54,139 nt of DNA from IMG/VR virus record IMGVR_UViG_3300031669_000039, positions 1-54,139 of that record, one strand, 5' to 3'. The stretch's first letter is position 1. Each line of letters begins with the position of its first letter. The DNA is from a virus. The position numbers and the translations under genes are program-made. The notes beneath the pieces were generated by a model. The model had not been told where the DNA came from. It was given only the letters and a program-made list of their open reading frames with translations, and ran no database searches. Below, piece after piece: positions 15,601 through 24,470 of this stretch.

Positions 15601-18488
15601 CATTACTTATCCTGTCGACAGCACTAAGTAACATGGGGGGAATGTCTTGGGAAGAAATAGCTAAAGGACTTATTGTTTTAGCTGGTTCTTTAACTATTAT
15701 TGCTGCAGCAATGTATTTCATGACTACAGCTTTGCCAGGTGCGGCAGCATTATTAGTTATTTCAATAGCACTTACCATATTGGCTACTGTATTATCGAAA
15801 CTTGGAAATATGTCACTTTCAGAGATTGGTCATGCATTACTTACTTTAGTTGGTGTATTTGTTATTCTTGGAGTAGCAGCTCTTATCTTAGGTCCTGTAA
15901 CGCCAATTCTTTTAGCTCTTGCCGGTGCAATTTTATTATTTAGTGTCGCGACATTAGCTGCAGGAGCAGGGGTATTACTATTTTCTACAGGATTGGCTGC
16001 TTTAGCCGTTTCTGGTACTGCTGGTGCAGCAGCACTTGTGATTATTGTAACGAGTCTTTTAGGATTAATTCCGATGGCAATGGAACAAATTGGAAAAGGC
16101 ATCATTATATTTGCAAGCGTTATCAAAGAGGGAATTCCTGCCATTGCGGAGGCTATGAAGGCTGTTTTGCTATCGATTATCGCTATTATTATCGAAGTAA
16201 CGCCTGAGATTATAGCATGTATAATGTTTCTCTTGATAACATTACTTGTTGCTCTTAAAGATGCTGTTCCTAAAATGGTAGATTCCGGCTTAAAACTTAT
16301 TGTTGGTATACTTAAAGGTATTGCTGAGAATATCGATGAAGTAGTAGCTGCTGGTATTGATGTAATATTAGGGTTCTTAAAAGGCGTAGAGTCCAAGCTT
16401 CCTGACGTTATTGATTCGGCATTTACATTAATTATAGCGTATATCAATGGGTTAGCAGATGCTATTCGAAATAATCATGATGCTATATTTGATGCTTGTG
16501 AGAATTTAGTTGATGCTATTCTGGATGCCTTTAAGTCTTTAGCTTCTAGATTTACAAAAGTAGGAGAAAACGTAGTTACAGGTTTGACTGATGGTATTAA
16601 AAACACAATAGCTAAAGCTAAAACAGCCGCTTCAAATTTAGCAAACAATATAGCTACTACTTTTAAAAATATTCTTGGTATTAAATCTCCGTCAAAAACT
16701 TTCCAGGATTATGGTTTGAATATTATTGAAGGTTTAAAAGCAGGCATCAAAGATAATACGCCTAAAGTTGTTAAAGAGACTGAAACTATGTCTAAAAAAG
16801 TTAAAGAGGCAGGCTTAAAAGAAACTGTTGCGTGGATAGAAAAACGCAAGTATTATAACCAATTAAGTTTGAAAGAAGAACTCGCTACTTGGGAGAAATT
16901 ACAGAAACGGTATAAACAAAATTCTGAAGAACGTCAAAAGATAGATAAAGAAATCTATAGAGTCAAAAATGAATTGATGAAAGAGGAATACAATCAATCA
17001 ATTGCATGGATTGACGAAAAGAAATTTTATAATCAATTAAGTCTTAAAGACGAACTTGCCGCCTGGGAAAGAGTGCAAAGTAGATATTTGGAAGGCACTG
17101 AAGAGCGTAAAAGAGCGGATAGAGAAGTATATACACTCAAGAACAATTTAATTAAATCGGAGGAAGAAGAAGGGAAAAAAGCATTCGATCACTCAGTTAA
17201 TTGGATTGATGAAAAGAAATATTATAATCAATTAAGTCTAACTGAAGAACTTGCTGCTTGGAAAAGAGTGCAAAGTAGATACTTAAAAGGCACCGAAGAG
17301 CGTAAGAAAGCAGATCGAGAAGTATACAGAGTTAAAAAGGAACTAACAGAGAAACAAACACAAATTGATGAAGAATACTATACAAAATCGCAAGAAATTA
17401 ATAATAAGTTAAAAGATAATATTAAATCTCTTCGAGATGAGTATATAAATGCGGTCGAATCAAGGGCTGATTCTTTATATAGTTTTGCTGGATTATTTGA
17501 TGAATTTAGAGAGCAGCAGAAAATAAATGGTGATAGTTTAATTATTAATCTCACCAATCAAGTTCATGCATTTGAGGCTTGGCAGAGAAATATTAATTCG
17601 TTAGCAACAAAAAAACTGCCCGACAAGTTAATGGAAGAACTCAGAAGTATGGGTCCTAGTTCAGCAGCGCAAATTGATGCTTTAAATCGTTTGAGCGCGC
17701 CAAAATTAGAGGCCTTCGTATCGCTATGGCAAAGAAAGTATTATGCAGCCAATAAACAGGCTACAAGTGAACTTGAAGATATGCGTATAGAAACTAATAA
17801 TCAAATAGCAGCCTTAACATCCGAAACAGATAAAGAACTTGAAGGTCTAAAAAGTATATGGGCAAGACAAATATTATCTTTAACTATCACTACTGTCGAA
17901 CAGTTTACGGAGTTAAATACTGAAATAGGAAAATCAGTTAATATCCTTAAAAAAGATACAGCAGAGGAATTTGTATCTCTTGGGAACAGTATCAAGGAGG
18001 TATTTGTTAATAATGAATGGACTGAAGTTGGATCTACCGTTATAACAAGTATAGCTGCGGGTATTAAAAATGCAGTTGCTCATTTAGTTACTGTAACAAA
18101 AGAGACTGTTATTATGGCGGTAACCGCTGCTAAACAAGCTCTTAATCAGAGAATCAATGAAGAGGGTTTTATAGATCTTTCACCAACTATTAGTCCTGTA
18201 CTTGATTTAACGGATATTAGCGAAGGACTTAGAGCGATATTTGACAAAAGATACTATCTTTCGGTAGCAACTACAGGTATTAAAGCAGCAAATATATCAA
18301 CAAGTTTAGAAGGGCCAAGTAATCCTGGTCCACCAAGGGCCGGTATAATAAATAATGAAGATTCGAGCAGTTTAACGATTAAGAACTATTATACTGTACG
18401 AGGCGACAGCGATATTCGTAAGATTAATCAAGATTTGAGGAACACTTTAGATCGGTATAATAATGCGAAAGGGGTGTTGGTGCCGTGA
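12678..18488 (+). CDS. Tail tape measure protein
   Basis: At 1936 residues this is the longest protein. The N-terminal ~450 residues contain the conserved tape-measure segment (KYEQKTASVQTIMNSTGKS, SYSFTDMTAALSQMTTSGGD). Residues about 660-1240 hold many glycine- and alanine-rich hydrophobic segments typical of the membrane-inserting part. Residues about 1383-1556 contain three tandem copies of a ~55-residue charged helical unit with WIDEKK(Y/F)YNQLSL. The C-terminal part is helical. By the common rule of about 0.15 nm per residue, the tail would be near 290 nm long; that is an estimate. It overlaps the genes on both sides. Confidence 0.95.
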   Translation: MSRSIDERIVDMQFNNQQFESGIKDSLGSLNKLKKGLDLDGASKSLSGLSNAGKNFSLAGIAEGVEKISSRFTTLGIIGITVLQNITNSAIEAGKQMIKSLSTDQITAGWGKYEQKTASVQTIMNSTGKSIDEVNGYLGRLMWFSDETSYSFTDMTAALSQMTTSGGDIDKLIPLITGVANATAYAGKGALEFQRSMYNLSQSYGSGALQYIDWRSLELAGVAGKDLKQVLIDTGVEMGKIAKGEVTLGNFAETLKDKWADTSVMEVAFGKFSQLSEETYKLVEAGQYDTAAEAMEALGGKFSEIAEKAFKSAQEAKSFSEAIAATKDAVSSGWMASFEHIFGNYEEATKLWTAVTSELWDIFASGAESRNEMLAAWKAGDGRWDLIEGAFNVLEGIREILRPIGEAFRDIFPSMTAERLLEITKNFRDLTRNFKIGEETADNLKRTFKGLFAFLDIGKQFFSAIGKGVGTLLKNLLPAGRGLLSFTGSIGDWLVALNETIKTGDVFNKALEKIVKGIEWVSEKVKIGITTIIDFFKSFGKVDLSGISSFSERIKIRFEPLTKLGEFISGPFSKMVEILKKVAPIFYKVTEIIGKAFGNLREKLGTALDNSDFNSFFDILNSGLFAGIMVGISKISNNLGNFTKSARWFLDGITESLEAMALKLKAAALLKIAIAIGVLAASLLLLSMINSEKLTMALAAITTLFVNLFGSLGIFEKSMAGTKFIGLNKMALAMIGISVAILILSAALKKLEGIDQEGVTNGLVGITALMAMLIGSMKVLSANTGALIKGTAGFVIFAAAIVILTSAVKKLAELDPASLAKGLIGVGVLMTELALFMKVTNLDGMGVGKGVGILLLAVAISILAIAVKKFGGLDTSVLIKGLIGITAVFTALAIFVNATGDAKKVISTAIGLTILGAAMLIFASAIEKMGNLSMEQIGKGLLTMGAALGIITLALQFMPKSTISIGIGLLAIAAALLILSTALSNMGGMSWEEIAKGLIVLAGSLTIIAAAMYFMTTALPGAAALLVISIALTILATVLSKLGNMSLSEIGHALLTLVGVFVILGVAALILGPVTPILLALAGAILLFSVATLAAGAGVLLFSTGLAALAVSGTAGAAALVIIVTSLLGLIPMAMEQIGKGIIIFASVIKEGIPAIAEAMKAVLLSIIAIIIEVTPEIIACIMFLLITLLVALKDAVPKMVDSGLKLIVGILKGIAENIDEVVAAGIDVILGFLKGVESKLPDVIDSAFTLIIAYINGLADAIRNNHDAIFDACENLVDAILDAFKSLASRFTKVGENVVTGLTDGIKNTIAKAKTAASNLANNIATTFKNILGIKSPSKTFQDYGLNIIEGLKAGIKDNTPKVVKETETMSKKVKEAGLKETVAWIEKRKYYNQLSLKEELATWEKLQKRYKQNSEERQKIDKEIYRVKNELMKEEYNQSIAWIDEKKFYNQLSLKDELAAWERVQSRYLEGTEERKRADREVYTLKNNLIKSEEEEGKKAFDHSVNWIDEKKYYNQLSLTEELAAWKRVQSRYLKGTEERKKADREVYRVKKELTEKQTQIDEEYYTKSQEINNKLKDNIKSLRDEYINAVESRADSLYSFAGLFDEFREQQKINGDSLIINLTNQVHAFEAWQRNINSLATKKLPDKLMEELRSMGPSSAAQIDALNRLSAPKLEAFVSLWQRKYYAANKQATSELEDMRIETNNQIAALTSETDKELEGLKSIWARQILSLTITTVEQFTELNTEIGKSVNILKKDTAEEFVSLGNSIKEVFVNNEWTEVGSTVITSIAAGIKNAVAHLVTVTKETVIMAVTAAKQALNQRINEEGFIDLSPTISPVLDLTDISEGLRAIFDKRYYLSVATTGIKAANISTSLEGPSNPGPPRAGIINNEDSSSLTIKNYYTVRGDSDIRKINQDLRNTLDRYNNAKGVLVP
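16820..17345 (+). repeat. Three tandem repeats inside the tape measure gene
   Basis: Three units start near 16826, 16990 and 17188. Each encodes W-I-(D/E)-(E/K)-(K/R)-K-(Y/F)-Y-N-Q-L-S-L, then an EELA-AW segment, RVQSRYL-GTEER and DREVY. Units two and three are nearly identical even at DNA level, so the last duplication is recent. Gain or loss of a unit would change tail length by roughly 8 nm by the usual rule. Confidence 0.85.
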
Positions 18489-19252
18489 TAGGTAGTTTTA
18501 TATTTAATGATATAGAAAGTAGTGCATTTAGTTTGGTTTGCAAATCAGTTAAGCGGCCATTACTCCCAGCAGTCAAAGTGAGTCGAATTGAGATATTAGG
18601 CACTTCTGGTGTTCATGATTTTAGCGAGCATGAGTATTCTTTAAGGCCTATAATAATGCGTATAATCTATATTGGTACAAGTTATGAGGAATTACGTACA
18701 AGGGCTCGTAGTATTGCCGCTTGGTTGAGCACAAATGTGTGGGCTAAATTAATCATCAAAGATGAAGACGACAAATATTATTTAGCTAAAGTTACAAGTG
18801 AAATAGATTTAGAAAGTTTATGGGAATCCGGCACGGCTGACATCGATTTTGATTGCCAGCCCTTTGCTTATTCTGTAGATGAGTCTATATTTAGTTTCTT
18901 AGCAGTGGCCGTAACACCTTATGAATTTACTAACTTGGGGACTCGACTGATTAATTATCGGAGCCCTCAGGGTAGCAAGTTTCTAATAGAGGTTGAAGGG
19001 ACATGGACGTCAATAACGTTATCTATTAACGGAAAAACGTTAACGTATCCAGAAGAAGTGCTTGTAAGTGATATACTTACGATTGATAGTATTGAAATGG
19101 AGGCTACTTTAGGAGAGGTTAACGTATTTGGCGATCTTACTGGCGACATTGACGATTTCTTCACTTTAATTTCTGGGGACAATACACTTACTATTGATGG
19201 TATAAATTTTGATGTAGAAGTAACTATTAAGTTTATTTCATTATGGTTATAG
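18485..19252 (+). CDS. Distal tail protein (Dit)
   Basis: The 255-residue protein starts at GTG, overlapping the tape measure stop (GTGA). SAFSLVCKSVKRPLLPAVKVSRIEILGTSGVHDFSEHEY and YEELRTRARSIAAWLS match the N-terminal ring domain of Dit proteins (sipho_tail family). It forms the hexameric hub at the tail tip that joins the tube to Tal and receptor-binding proteins. Confidence 0.82.
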   Translation: MIGSFIFNDIESSAFSLVCKSVKRPLLPAVKVSRIEILGTSGVHDFSEHEYSLRPIIMRIIYIGTSYEELRTRARSIAAWLSTNVWAKLIIKDEDDKYYLAKVTSEIDLESLWESGTADIDFDCQPFAYSVDESIFSFLAVAVTPYEFTNLGTRLINYRSPQGSKFLIEVEGTWTSITLSINGKTLTYPEEVLVSDILTIDSIEMEATLGEVNVFGDLTGDIDDFFTLISGDNTLTIDGINFDVEVTIKFISLWL

Positions 19253-19267
19253 GGAGGAGATGGCAAA

Positions 19268-21364
19268 ATGATTAAAATTTTAGATAGTAATTTAATTAGG
19301 GTTGGTATCATTAAAAACGCCATCTCTTCTGGTCGTCTTGAAGAGATTAATGGAGAAAACACCTTAGATTTCACAGCAATTTTGGATGCTAAGTTGAATG
19401 CTTTTATTGATGAAAATACTATATTTGAACTTGACAATGAATATTTTGATATTGCACGCTTTAAGAAAGATACAAATGAAGATAATACTTATACTCTTGA
19501 AGTTGAAAGCGAGCATGTTTCTTACAGGTTAAATGATCCTCTATTAAACGTTGAATACTTCACAGAAGAAGGAACGCCAACTTATATTTTAGGTCAAATC
19601 TTAGACGGTACTGATTTCACGATTGGAACAATCGAGTATGAAGATGTAATTACATATTCTGCGCAAGAAGCAAAAAGTCGTAGAGGCTTATTAATGGAGT
19701 TTGTTGCATATTTAGGTGGTGAAATTTCTTTTTCGAACTTCGAAATTAGTATAGTAGTACACAGAGGTAGTTCGGTTGTAAAGTCAGTGATCAAAGGGAA
19801 GAATGTCAACGTTGTAAGTAAAATCTTTAATAAAAGACAAAAGGATACGGACGGTAATTCTATTGTATCATATTCTTGTGAGCCAATTTATTTGCCGACG
19901 GATAACTATACTCTCGGAGACGAGATCTTATTAATTCAAACGGATTTAAATATTCGAGAACAATTAAGAGTGGTGTCTTTAAGATATAACCCATATAATA
20001 GTCGAGAAGTAACATTTCAGTTCGCCAATTATGTAAATGGTTTGGCGGATCGGTTATATCATATAGAGACCAGTACAGTAGTAAAAGATAAAATATATAA
20101 TGGTACTCGAATAGGTCCTGAGTTTGGATTCGAGGCCATTCGTAGTGATAAGAAAGCACGTGCATATTTCCGAAGTGATGGTATGGCGATGCAAGCAGGC
20201 GATGGTGTGGGTAATTATGCAAACAAACTATATTATGATTATAATCCTGAGACGGACGAAACCATATTAGTTTTTGATGGCATATTATCAGCACAAGTTA
20301 TTGAAGCAGTTGCGGCAACCATTGATATTGTCGTATCTTACACCATTATTACCCAGAACCTCTATGCTTCTGATGGACGTGTTACCAAGTTAACGGTTGA
20401 CAGACTTTTAACAGGTAATGTACTTGACGGTGATGAATATATATACTATATTGATATTCATGATCAGTATGAAAAGTTTATCGAAGCTCATCGTAGGGAT
20501 GATCTTCCTCAAATTCAATATACGAATGCAGAAGATGAACTGCTATACTGGGCTGATGAAGAGCATGAAACTATGGGAATAGAGATTACTGATTTTCCTG
20601 TAAAGGTATATCAATATGATTTATTGGAAAAAATGCAACTATGTTTTGAGATGGTTGGAGCATATATGGTACCTAAAATTATGCTTGGCGCTGGTGATGG
20701 TATTTTAGAAAAAAGTGGAAAAGCTGAAATATATAAATCTGAATTAGGATTATTTATTAATTATTATAAAAATACTACTTCAGAATTACGTCAGATAAAA
20801 TTAACAAATGATGGAATTGTAATGACACCATCATTTTTAATATTTCCAGACACAACAAATGATGCCCAAGTAAATGCAGAATCTGAAACAACTTTGCAAG
20901 GAATAGATATTAGTTTTAAAAATACAACAAGAGTAGCTTTTGATGTCCAAATAGATGTAACTGCTTCAGTGGCAATGACTGTAACAATTAAGGCTAGAAT
21001 TGCAGGGGAGACACATAGACAAACAATTAAATATTTTGCAGGGGCATATAAAGATCAAGTTGTTTTCAATGGAATATTTGATATTGTTGCTGTTGGTTTA
21101 AAGACTGTAGATTTTACAATTACTCCAAGTTCAGGAACAGCTACTATTGAAATTGGAGAATATCGAATGATGTTAACAGTAAGAGATGCAGAAGCAACAG
21201 AAGCAGCTGGATGGCCGGAAGCGAATGTCGAGGATGCAATAACTTCTATAGCTGCAAAAATATTAGATTCGATTTTGGTAGTATTACCAACCGATATTCA
21301 GGTAGAGTCAGAAGATACTATAAGCTTAATATTAACAGATGATGTGGAGGTGCAAGTAACATGA
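19268..21364 (+). CDS. Tail-associated (Tal-like) protein
   Basis: The 698-residue protein begins MIKILDSNLIRVGIIKNAISSGRLEEINGENTL and continues with GQILDGTDFTIGTIEY, AYLGGEISFSN and SIVSYSCEPIYL. These are typical of the N-terminal ~370 residues of Tal or prophage endopeptidase-tail proteins. From about residue 460 the DNA becomes markedly richer in A and T with different codon preference and the protein becomes a beta-sandwich-like module (~470-650), as if exchanged. No lysin motif is evident. The gene overlaps the next by four bases. Confidence 0.78.
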   Translation: MIKILDSNLIRVGIIKNAISSGRLEEINGENTLDFTAILDAKLNAFIDENTIFELDNEYFDIARFKKDTNEDNTYTLEVESEHVSYRLNDPLLNVEYFTEEGTPTYILGQILDGTDFTIGTIEYEDVITYSAQEAKSRRGLLMEFVAYLGGEISFSNFEISIVVHRGSSVVKSVIKGKNVNVVSKIFNKRQKDTDGNSIVSYSCEPIYLPTDNYTLGDEILLIQTDLNIREQLRVVSLRYNPYNSREVTFQFANYVNGLADRLYHIETSTVVKDKIYNGTRIGPEFGFEAIRSDKKARAYFRSDGMAMQAGDGVGNYANKLYYDYNPETDETILVFDGILSAQVIEAVAATIDIVVSYTIITQNLYASDGRVTKLTVDRLLTGNVLDGDEYIYYIDIHDQYEKFIEAHRRDDLPQIQYTNAEDELLYWADEEHETMGIEITDFPVKVYQYDLLEKMQLCFEMVGAYMVPKIMLGAGDGILEKSGKAEIYKSELGLFINYYKNTTSELRQIKLTNDGIVMTPSFLIFPDTTNDAQVNAESETTLQGIDISFKNTTRVAFDVQIDVTASVAMTVTIKARIAGETHRQTIKYFAGAYKDQVVFNGIFDIVAVGLKTVDFTITPSSGTATIEIGEYRMMLTVRDAEATEAAGWPEANVEDAITSIAAKILDSILVVLPTDIQVESEDTISLILTDDVEVQVT

Positions 21365-22590
21365 TAAATGAAAAAATTAGTGGAATTAATATCAAAGGAC
21401 AAGCTAGGATACAGCTTTTTGAAAAGGGTAAAATTATAAAAGATATTCAAAAGGAAAATTTTATTGGGGCGCCAGGTAAGCGTTGGCTTATGGCTTGTGC
21501 ACTAGGGCAGTTACGAAGTTATATAGAAGCCAACGTGACTCGCAAAAAAGGTTTTTTATCATCAAATGATATGTTCAATAGGCTTGTACTGACAGATAAT
21601 GTGGATGAAGTTTTGCAAACTGTTAAAGTAATACCCGGAAATGTTATCGGATGGGCTGATAATGAACCTTATGCGTTAGGGGATATAGACCGAGGCACGA
21701 TTAATGTCGGTGAGTCAGTTTTTGACCCGGATGCATTAACGCTTAAACTCGTTTTTGATTTCGGCACAGATAAAGCTAATGGTACATTTAAAACTGTGGG
21801 GTTTCGAAGTTATTATGCTACATCAGACTACAATGTGAAAATATATCAAGAACTTACTGCTGCTGGAAAGGGTTGTTGTATTAATGGAACCGATATTTAC
21901 TTTAATTATTCCACTAGTCTATATAAGTTTAATGCAACTACAAAACAGACAGTACAACTAAGTAATATACAAAATGGGAGCGTTAAGGGATTTGCTTATT
22001 ATAATAATAAAATATATTATATTTATGATACCGGTACTTATGATCAGGTTTGGGCGTATGATTTAACTACTGACACTAATTCGCAGATTGTGCAACTACC
22101 TGATGATGATAGTTATGGTATATTATTTGATGGGGCTAATTTTTATCGTACCTATAGTTCAGGCGCTTATCGTTTATACAAGTATGATACAGATTGGGCT
22201 TATATATCATTTTCAGTTCTACCCGTCGGATGGACACACGATATTAGTATAGTAAATCCGGGTTGGATTATGAAACCTGATGGCGAAGAATTAGATATGT
22301 CAGATCTTATAACCACAAGGCAAAATGTAATATTAGCAGCAACTAATAGTCAGGTTGTAAAATACGGAGATAATTATTATAAACCAAATTTTGCTGTATT
22401 TTATCCCTCTGTATATGAGAGTTCTACTGATACGGGTTTTGCGCGAGGAAATAATTGTGGTCCCCAAACTGGCTTCGGAGCATGGCAGGGATATCAAAAT
22501 ATGGGGTCGTGTATAGTCTTAGATACCGCAGTAACAAAAAACGATACTCAAACTATGAAGGTGACATACACTTTTAGTATTACATTATAA
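21361..22590 (+). CDS. Putative tail fibre / receptor-binding protein
   Basis: The 409-residue protein has an N-terminal part with EKGKIIKDIQKENFIGAPGKRWLMACALG, typical of phage proteins attached at the tail tip. It is followed by repeats of the form DIYFNYSTSLYKFNATTKQTVQL, KIYYIYDTGTYDQVWAYDLTTDT and NFYRTYSSGAYRLYKYD that look like blades of a beta-propeller. Position after Tal and beta-rich content support a receptor-binding role; this is inference. Confidence 0.6.
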   Translation: MINEKISGINIKGQARIQLFEKGKIIKDIQKENFIGAPGKRWLMACALGQLRSYIEANVTRKKGFLSSNDMFNRLVLTDNVDEVLQTVKVIPGNVIGWADNEPYALGDIDRGTINVGESVFDPDALTLKLVFDFGTDKANGTFKTVGFRSYYATSDYNVKIYQELTAAGKGCCINGTDIYFNYSTSLYKFNATTKQTVQLSNIQNGSVKGFAYYNNKIYYIYDTGTYDQVWAYDLTTDTNSQIVQLPDDDSYGILFDGANFYRTYSSGAYRLYKYDTDWAYISFSVLPVGWTHDISIVNPGWIMKPDGEELDMSDLITTRQNVILAATNSQVVKYGDNYYKPNFAVFYPSVYESSTDTGFARGNNCGPQTGFGAWQGYQNMGSCIVLDTAVTKNDTQTMKVTYTFSITL

Positions 22591-22632
22591 CTTTATATTA
22601 GGTTAAAAAATATGATAGAGGGGAAACAGAAT

Positions 22633-22983
22633 ATGGAAACATGGATGCAAATGATCATAACCGTTGTCTGTTCAGTTATAGCATCATCGGGTTTTTGGAC
22701 ATATGCTCAGAAAAAAGTCGATCGAAAAGATGTTACTCGAGAGATGCTTCTTGGTCTAGCTCATGACCGTATTATATATCTTGGTTTACAGTATATTGAT
22801 CGTGGAGATTGGATTACACAAGATGAATACGAAAATCTCAATGACTATTTATATAAGCCATATGGTAAAATGGGGGGCAATGGTTCAGCAAATCGTATAA
22901 TGAAGGAAGTAGATAAGTTAAGGATTATCAAATCAACTTATAACTACAAGGAGGTATATTCGGATGATAAAAGAAAAATATAG
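22633..22983 (+). CDS. Membrane protein of the tail/lysis border, possible holin-like
   Basis: The ATG at 22633 is preferred because AGAGGGG lies nine bases upstream; the ATG at 22612 lacks a site. The ~116-residue protein has one N-terminal membrane span (MIITVVCSVIASSGFWTYA) followed by a charged domain with LLGLAHDRIIYLGLQYIDRGDWIT and YGKMGGNGSANRIMKEVDKL. This protein is common in clostridial phages near holin genes. Its function is not established to my knowledge. The end overlaps the next gene. Confidence 0.6.
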   Translation: METWMQMIITVVCSVIASSGFWTYAQKKVDRKDVTREMLLGLAHDRIIYLGLQYIDRGDWITQDEYENLNDYLYKPYGKMGGNGSANRIMKEVDKLRIIKSTYNYKEVYSDDKRKI

Positions 22984-23494
22984 ATTTAATAAGCTTACAC
23001 CTAGTGAGTTTATAGGCGAAACAAACGATCCGAAACCGATAGTATCAATTCAATTTCCTGAGAATAATGTTTTACCATTATCAGAATATATTGAAACTGA
23101 TGGTGAGGGCAATATAATTGACCGTTGGATATATGATGGAATTCGGTGGAATTTAAAAACGCCTATAGGAATAACATATCTATATAATAGATATACTAAT
23201 AATGGTGCAATATCAGTAAACATTGAAAATGTTACTACTTCATGGATGTTAAAACATATATCATTACATTTAAGTGGTGTAGGTGTAGGCGGAAATCTTA
23301 TCGTTACAATAAATAAAGGTGCGGGCGTAGTTTATGATATATTGCTCGATGTCCAAGATATGACTGATATTCGTGATTATTTGAATGTTTTTGAATCGGA
23401 AATAATGTTTGAGATCACTGATACATTAGATATTGTTTGGGCTAATCCTAGTAATTTAACATATGGACTTGAAGTAGCTTATATATCAGTATAA
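22964..23494 (+). CDS. Uncharacterised tail-appendage protein
   Basis: The 176-residue protein is preceded by AAGGAGG and begins inside the upstream gene. It is beta-rich, with an aromatic segment (IDRWIYDGIRWNLKTP) and a glycine-rich LHLSGVGVGGNLIVTINKGAG. I do not recognise a family. Its place between the fibre and another fibre-like gene suggests a virion or tail-tip component. Confidence 0.45.
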   Translation: MIKEKYRFNKLTPSEFIGETNDPKPIVSIQFPENNVLPLSEYIETDGEGNIIDRWIYDGIRWNLKTPIGITYLYNRYTNNGAISVNIENVTTSWMLKHISLHLSGVGVGGNLIVTINKGAGVVYDILLDVQDMTDIRDYLNVFESEIMFEITDTLDIVWANPSNLTYGLEVAYISV

Positions 23495-23557
23495 TTAAAA
23501 AGTTTAGACTCTATAAAGTAGGAGGCTTAATAATCTAAAAAAGAAGGAGGTGATAGT

Positions 23558-24145
23558 ATGAAATATTTGAATGGAGTACGAGCAACGAACGATGCTGCCC
23601 TTATTGCTATTCAAGCCAAGACAGATAATCTCCCCACAGATCCTGCGGATGAGTCTTTAATAGAAGCGGCTATAACTGCAGCGCACGCTACAACCGATGG
23701 CAAGATAGACACAATAGATGCAAACGTTGATAGTATATTAGCGATTACCGGTGCACCCGTTAGAAAGGTAATAACATTTGCTGATACAGGTGCAGACGTA
23801 CCTGTCTTTACAGTTACTGGTGGAGTCCGGGTTAAAATAATCGTAATATGTACTACTAGTTTGGCATCTGCTGCCGGTTGTACTATAGGTCTTAAAGCTG
23901 GTGATGGTGAACTTATACCCGCAACGTCTTCTACAGATCTTATAGCTGGAGAAATATGGAACGACGCAACTCCTACATTGATGCTGGAAAGATATTATGA
24001 TGCAGTTCTTGATTATGTCATAGGAGATGGCACTGATATTTCCATTGACGTTGAGGATGCAAAACAGGTTGATAGTGGGGTACTTGCTTTCAATCTCACA
24101 TTTGAACCTATAACTGCAGATGGCGCTGTAGTTGCCGCTGCATAG
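23558..24145 (+). CDS. Tail fibre-like structural protein
   Basis: The 195-residue protein starts KYLNGVRATNDAALIAIQAKTDNLPTDPAD, followed by AAITAAHATTDGKIDTIDANVDSIL. This TDNLPTDPAD and TTDGKIDTID pattern is frequent in phage fibre shafts. The C-terminal ~120 residues are beta-rich. Its DNA is more GC-rich than that of its neighbours, which fits exchange of fibre modules. AGAAGGAGG is upstream. Confidence 0.55.
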   Translation: MKYLNGVRATNDAALIAIQAKTDNLPTDPADESLIEAAITAAHATTDGKIDTIDANVDSILAITGAPVRKVITFADTGADVPVFTVTGGVRVKIIVICTTSLASAAGCTIGLKAGDGELIPATSSTDLIAGEIWNDATPTLMLERYYDAVLDYVIGDGTDISIDVEDAKQVDSGVLAFNLTFEPITADGAVVAAA

Positions 24146-24224
24146 TTGATTTTATAATCATCTTTACAGTCTAAATAATAGGCACATAAGGAGAAAATAT
24201 ATAAAAAAAGGAGGAATGTATAAT

Positions 24225-24470
24225 ATGAACAAGATTAAATTTGGTAAATGGATAGTCCTTCTCGTAATTATTCTTAATATTATTTTTACTGCAGTTGTCT
24301 TGTGGGTCTTTTGTCGAACTGGATCAGAACCATCCTCTTTAATAGGTGCATGGTTTGGGTTTACAACAATTGAACTTTGGGCTCTAGCTGGAATTAAAAA
24401 AAAGGAGGTAGAATGCCGTGAACAAGACGAATCTGGGATTGGTGAAATTTGCAAAAAAAACACTAGTTGA
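24225..24470 (+). CDS. Small membrane protein of the lysis module
   Basis: The ATG at 24225 is placed by GGAGG ten bases upstream. The 81-residue protein has a membrane span LLVIILNIIFTAVVLWVF, a short loop (CRTGSEPSS), and a second hydrophobic segment (LIGAWFGFTTIELWALAGI). It could be an accessory holin or membrane adaptor. It overlaps the start of the endolysin gene by 53 bases, so the two are probably translated together. Confidence 0.55.
   Translation: MNKIKFGKWIVLLVIILNIIFTAVVLWVFCRTGSEPSSLIGAWFGFTTIELWALAGIKKKEVECREQDESGIGEICKKNTS

Noticed and set aside
13709-16447. Long reverse-strand open frames opposite the tape measure gene
   Set aside because: They arise from codon bias of the alanine- and isoleucine-rich tape measure gene; no start signals.
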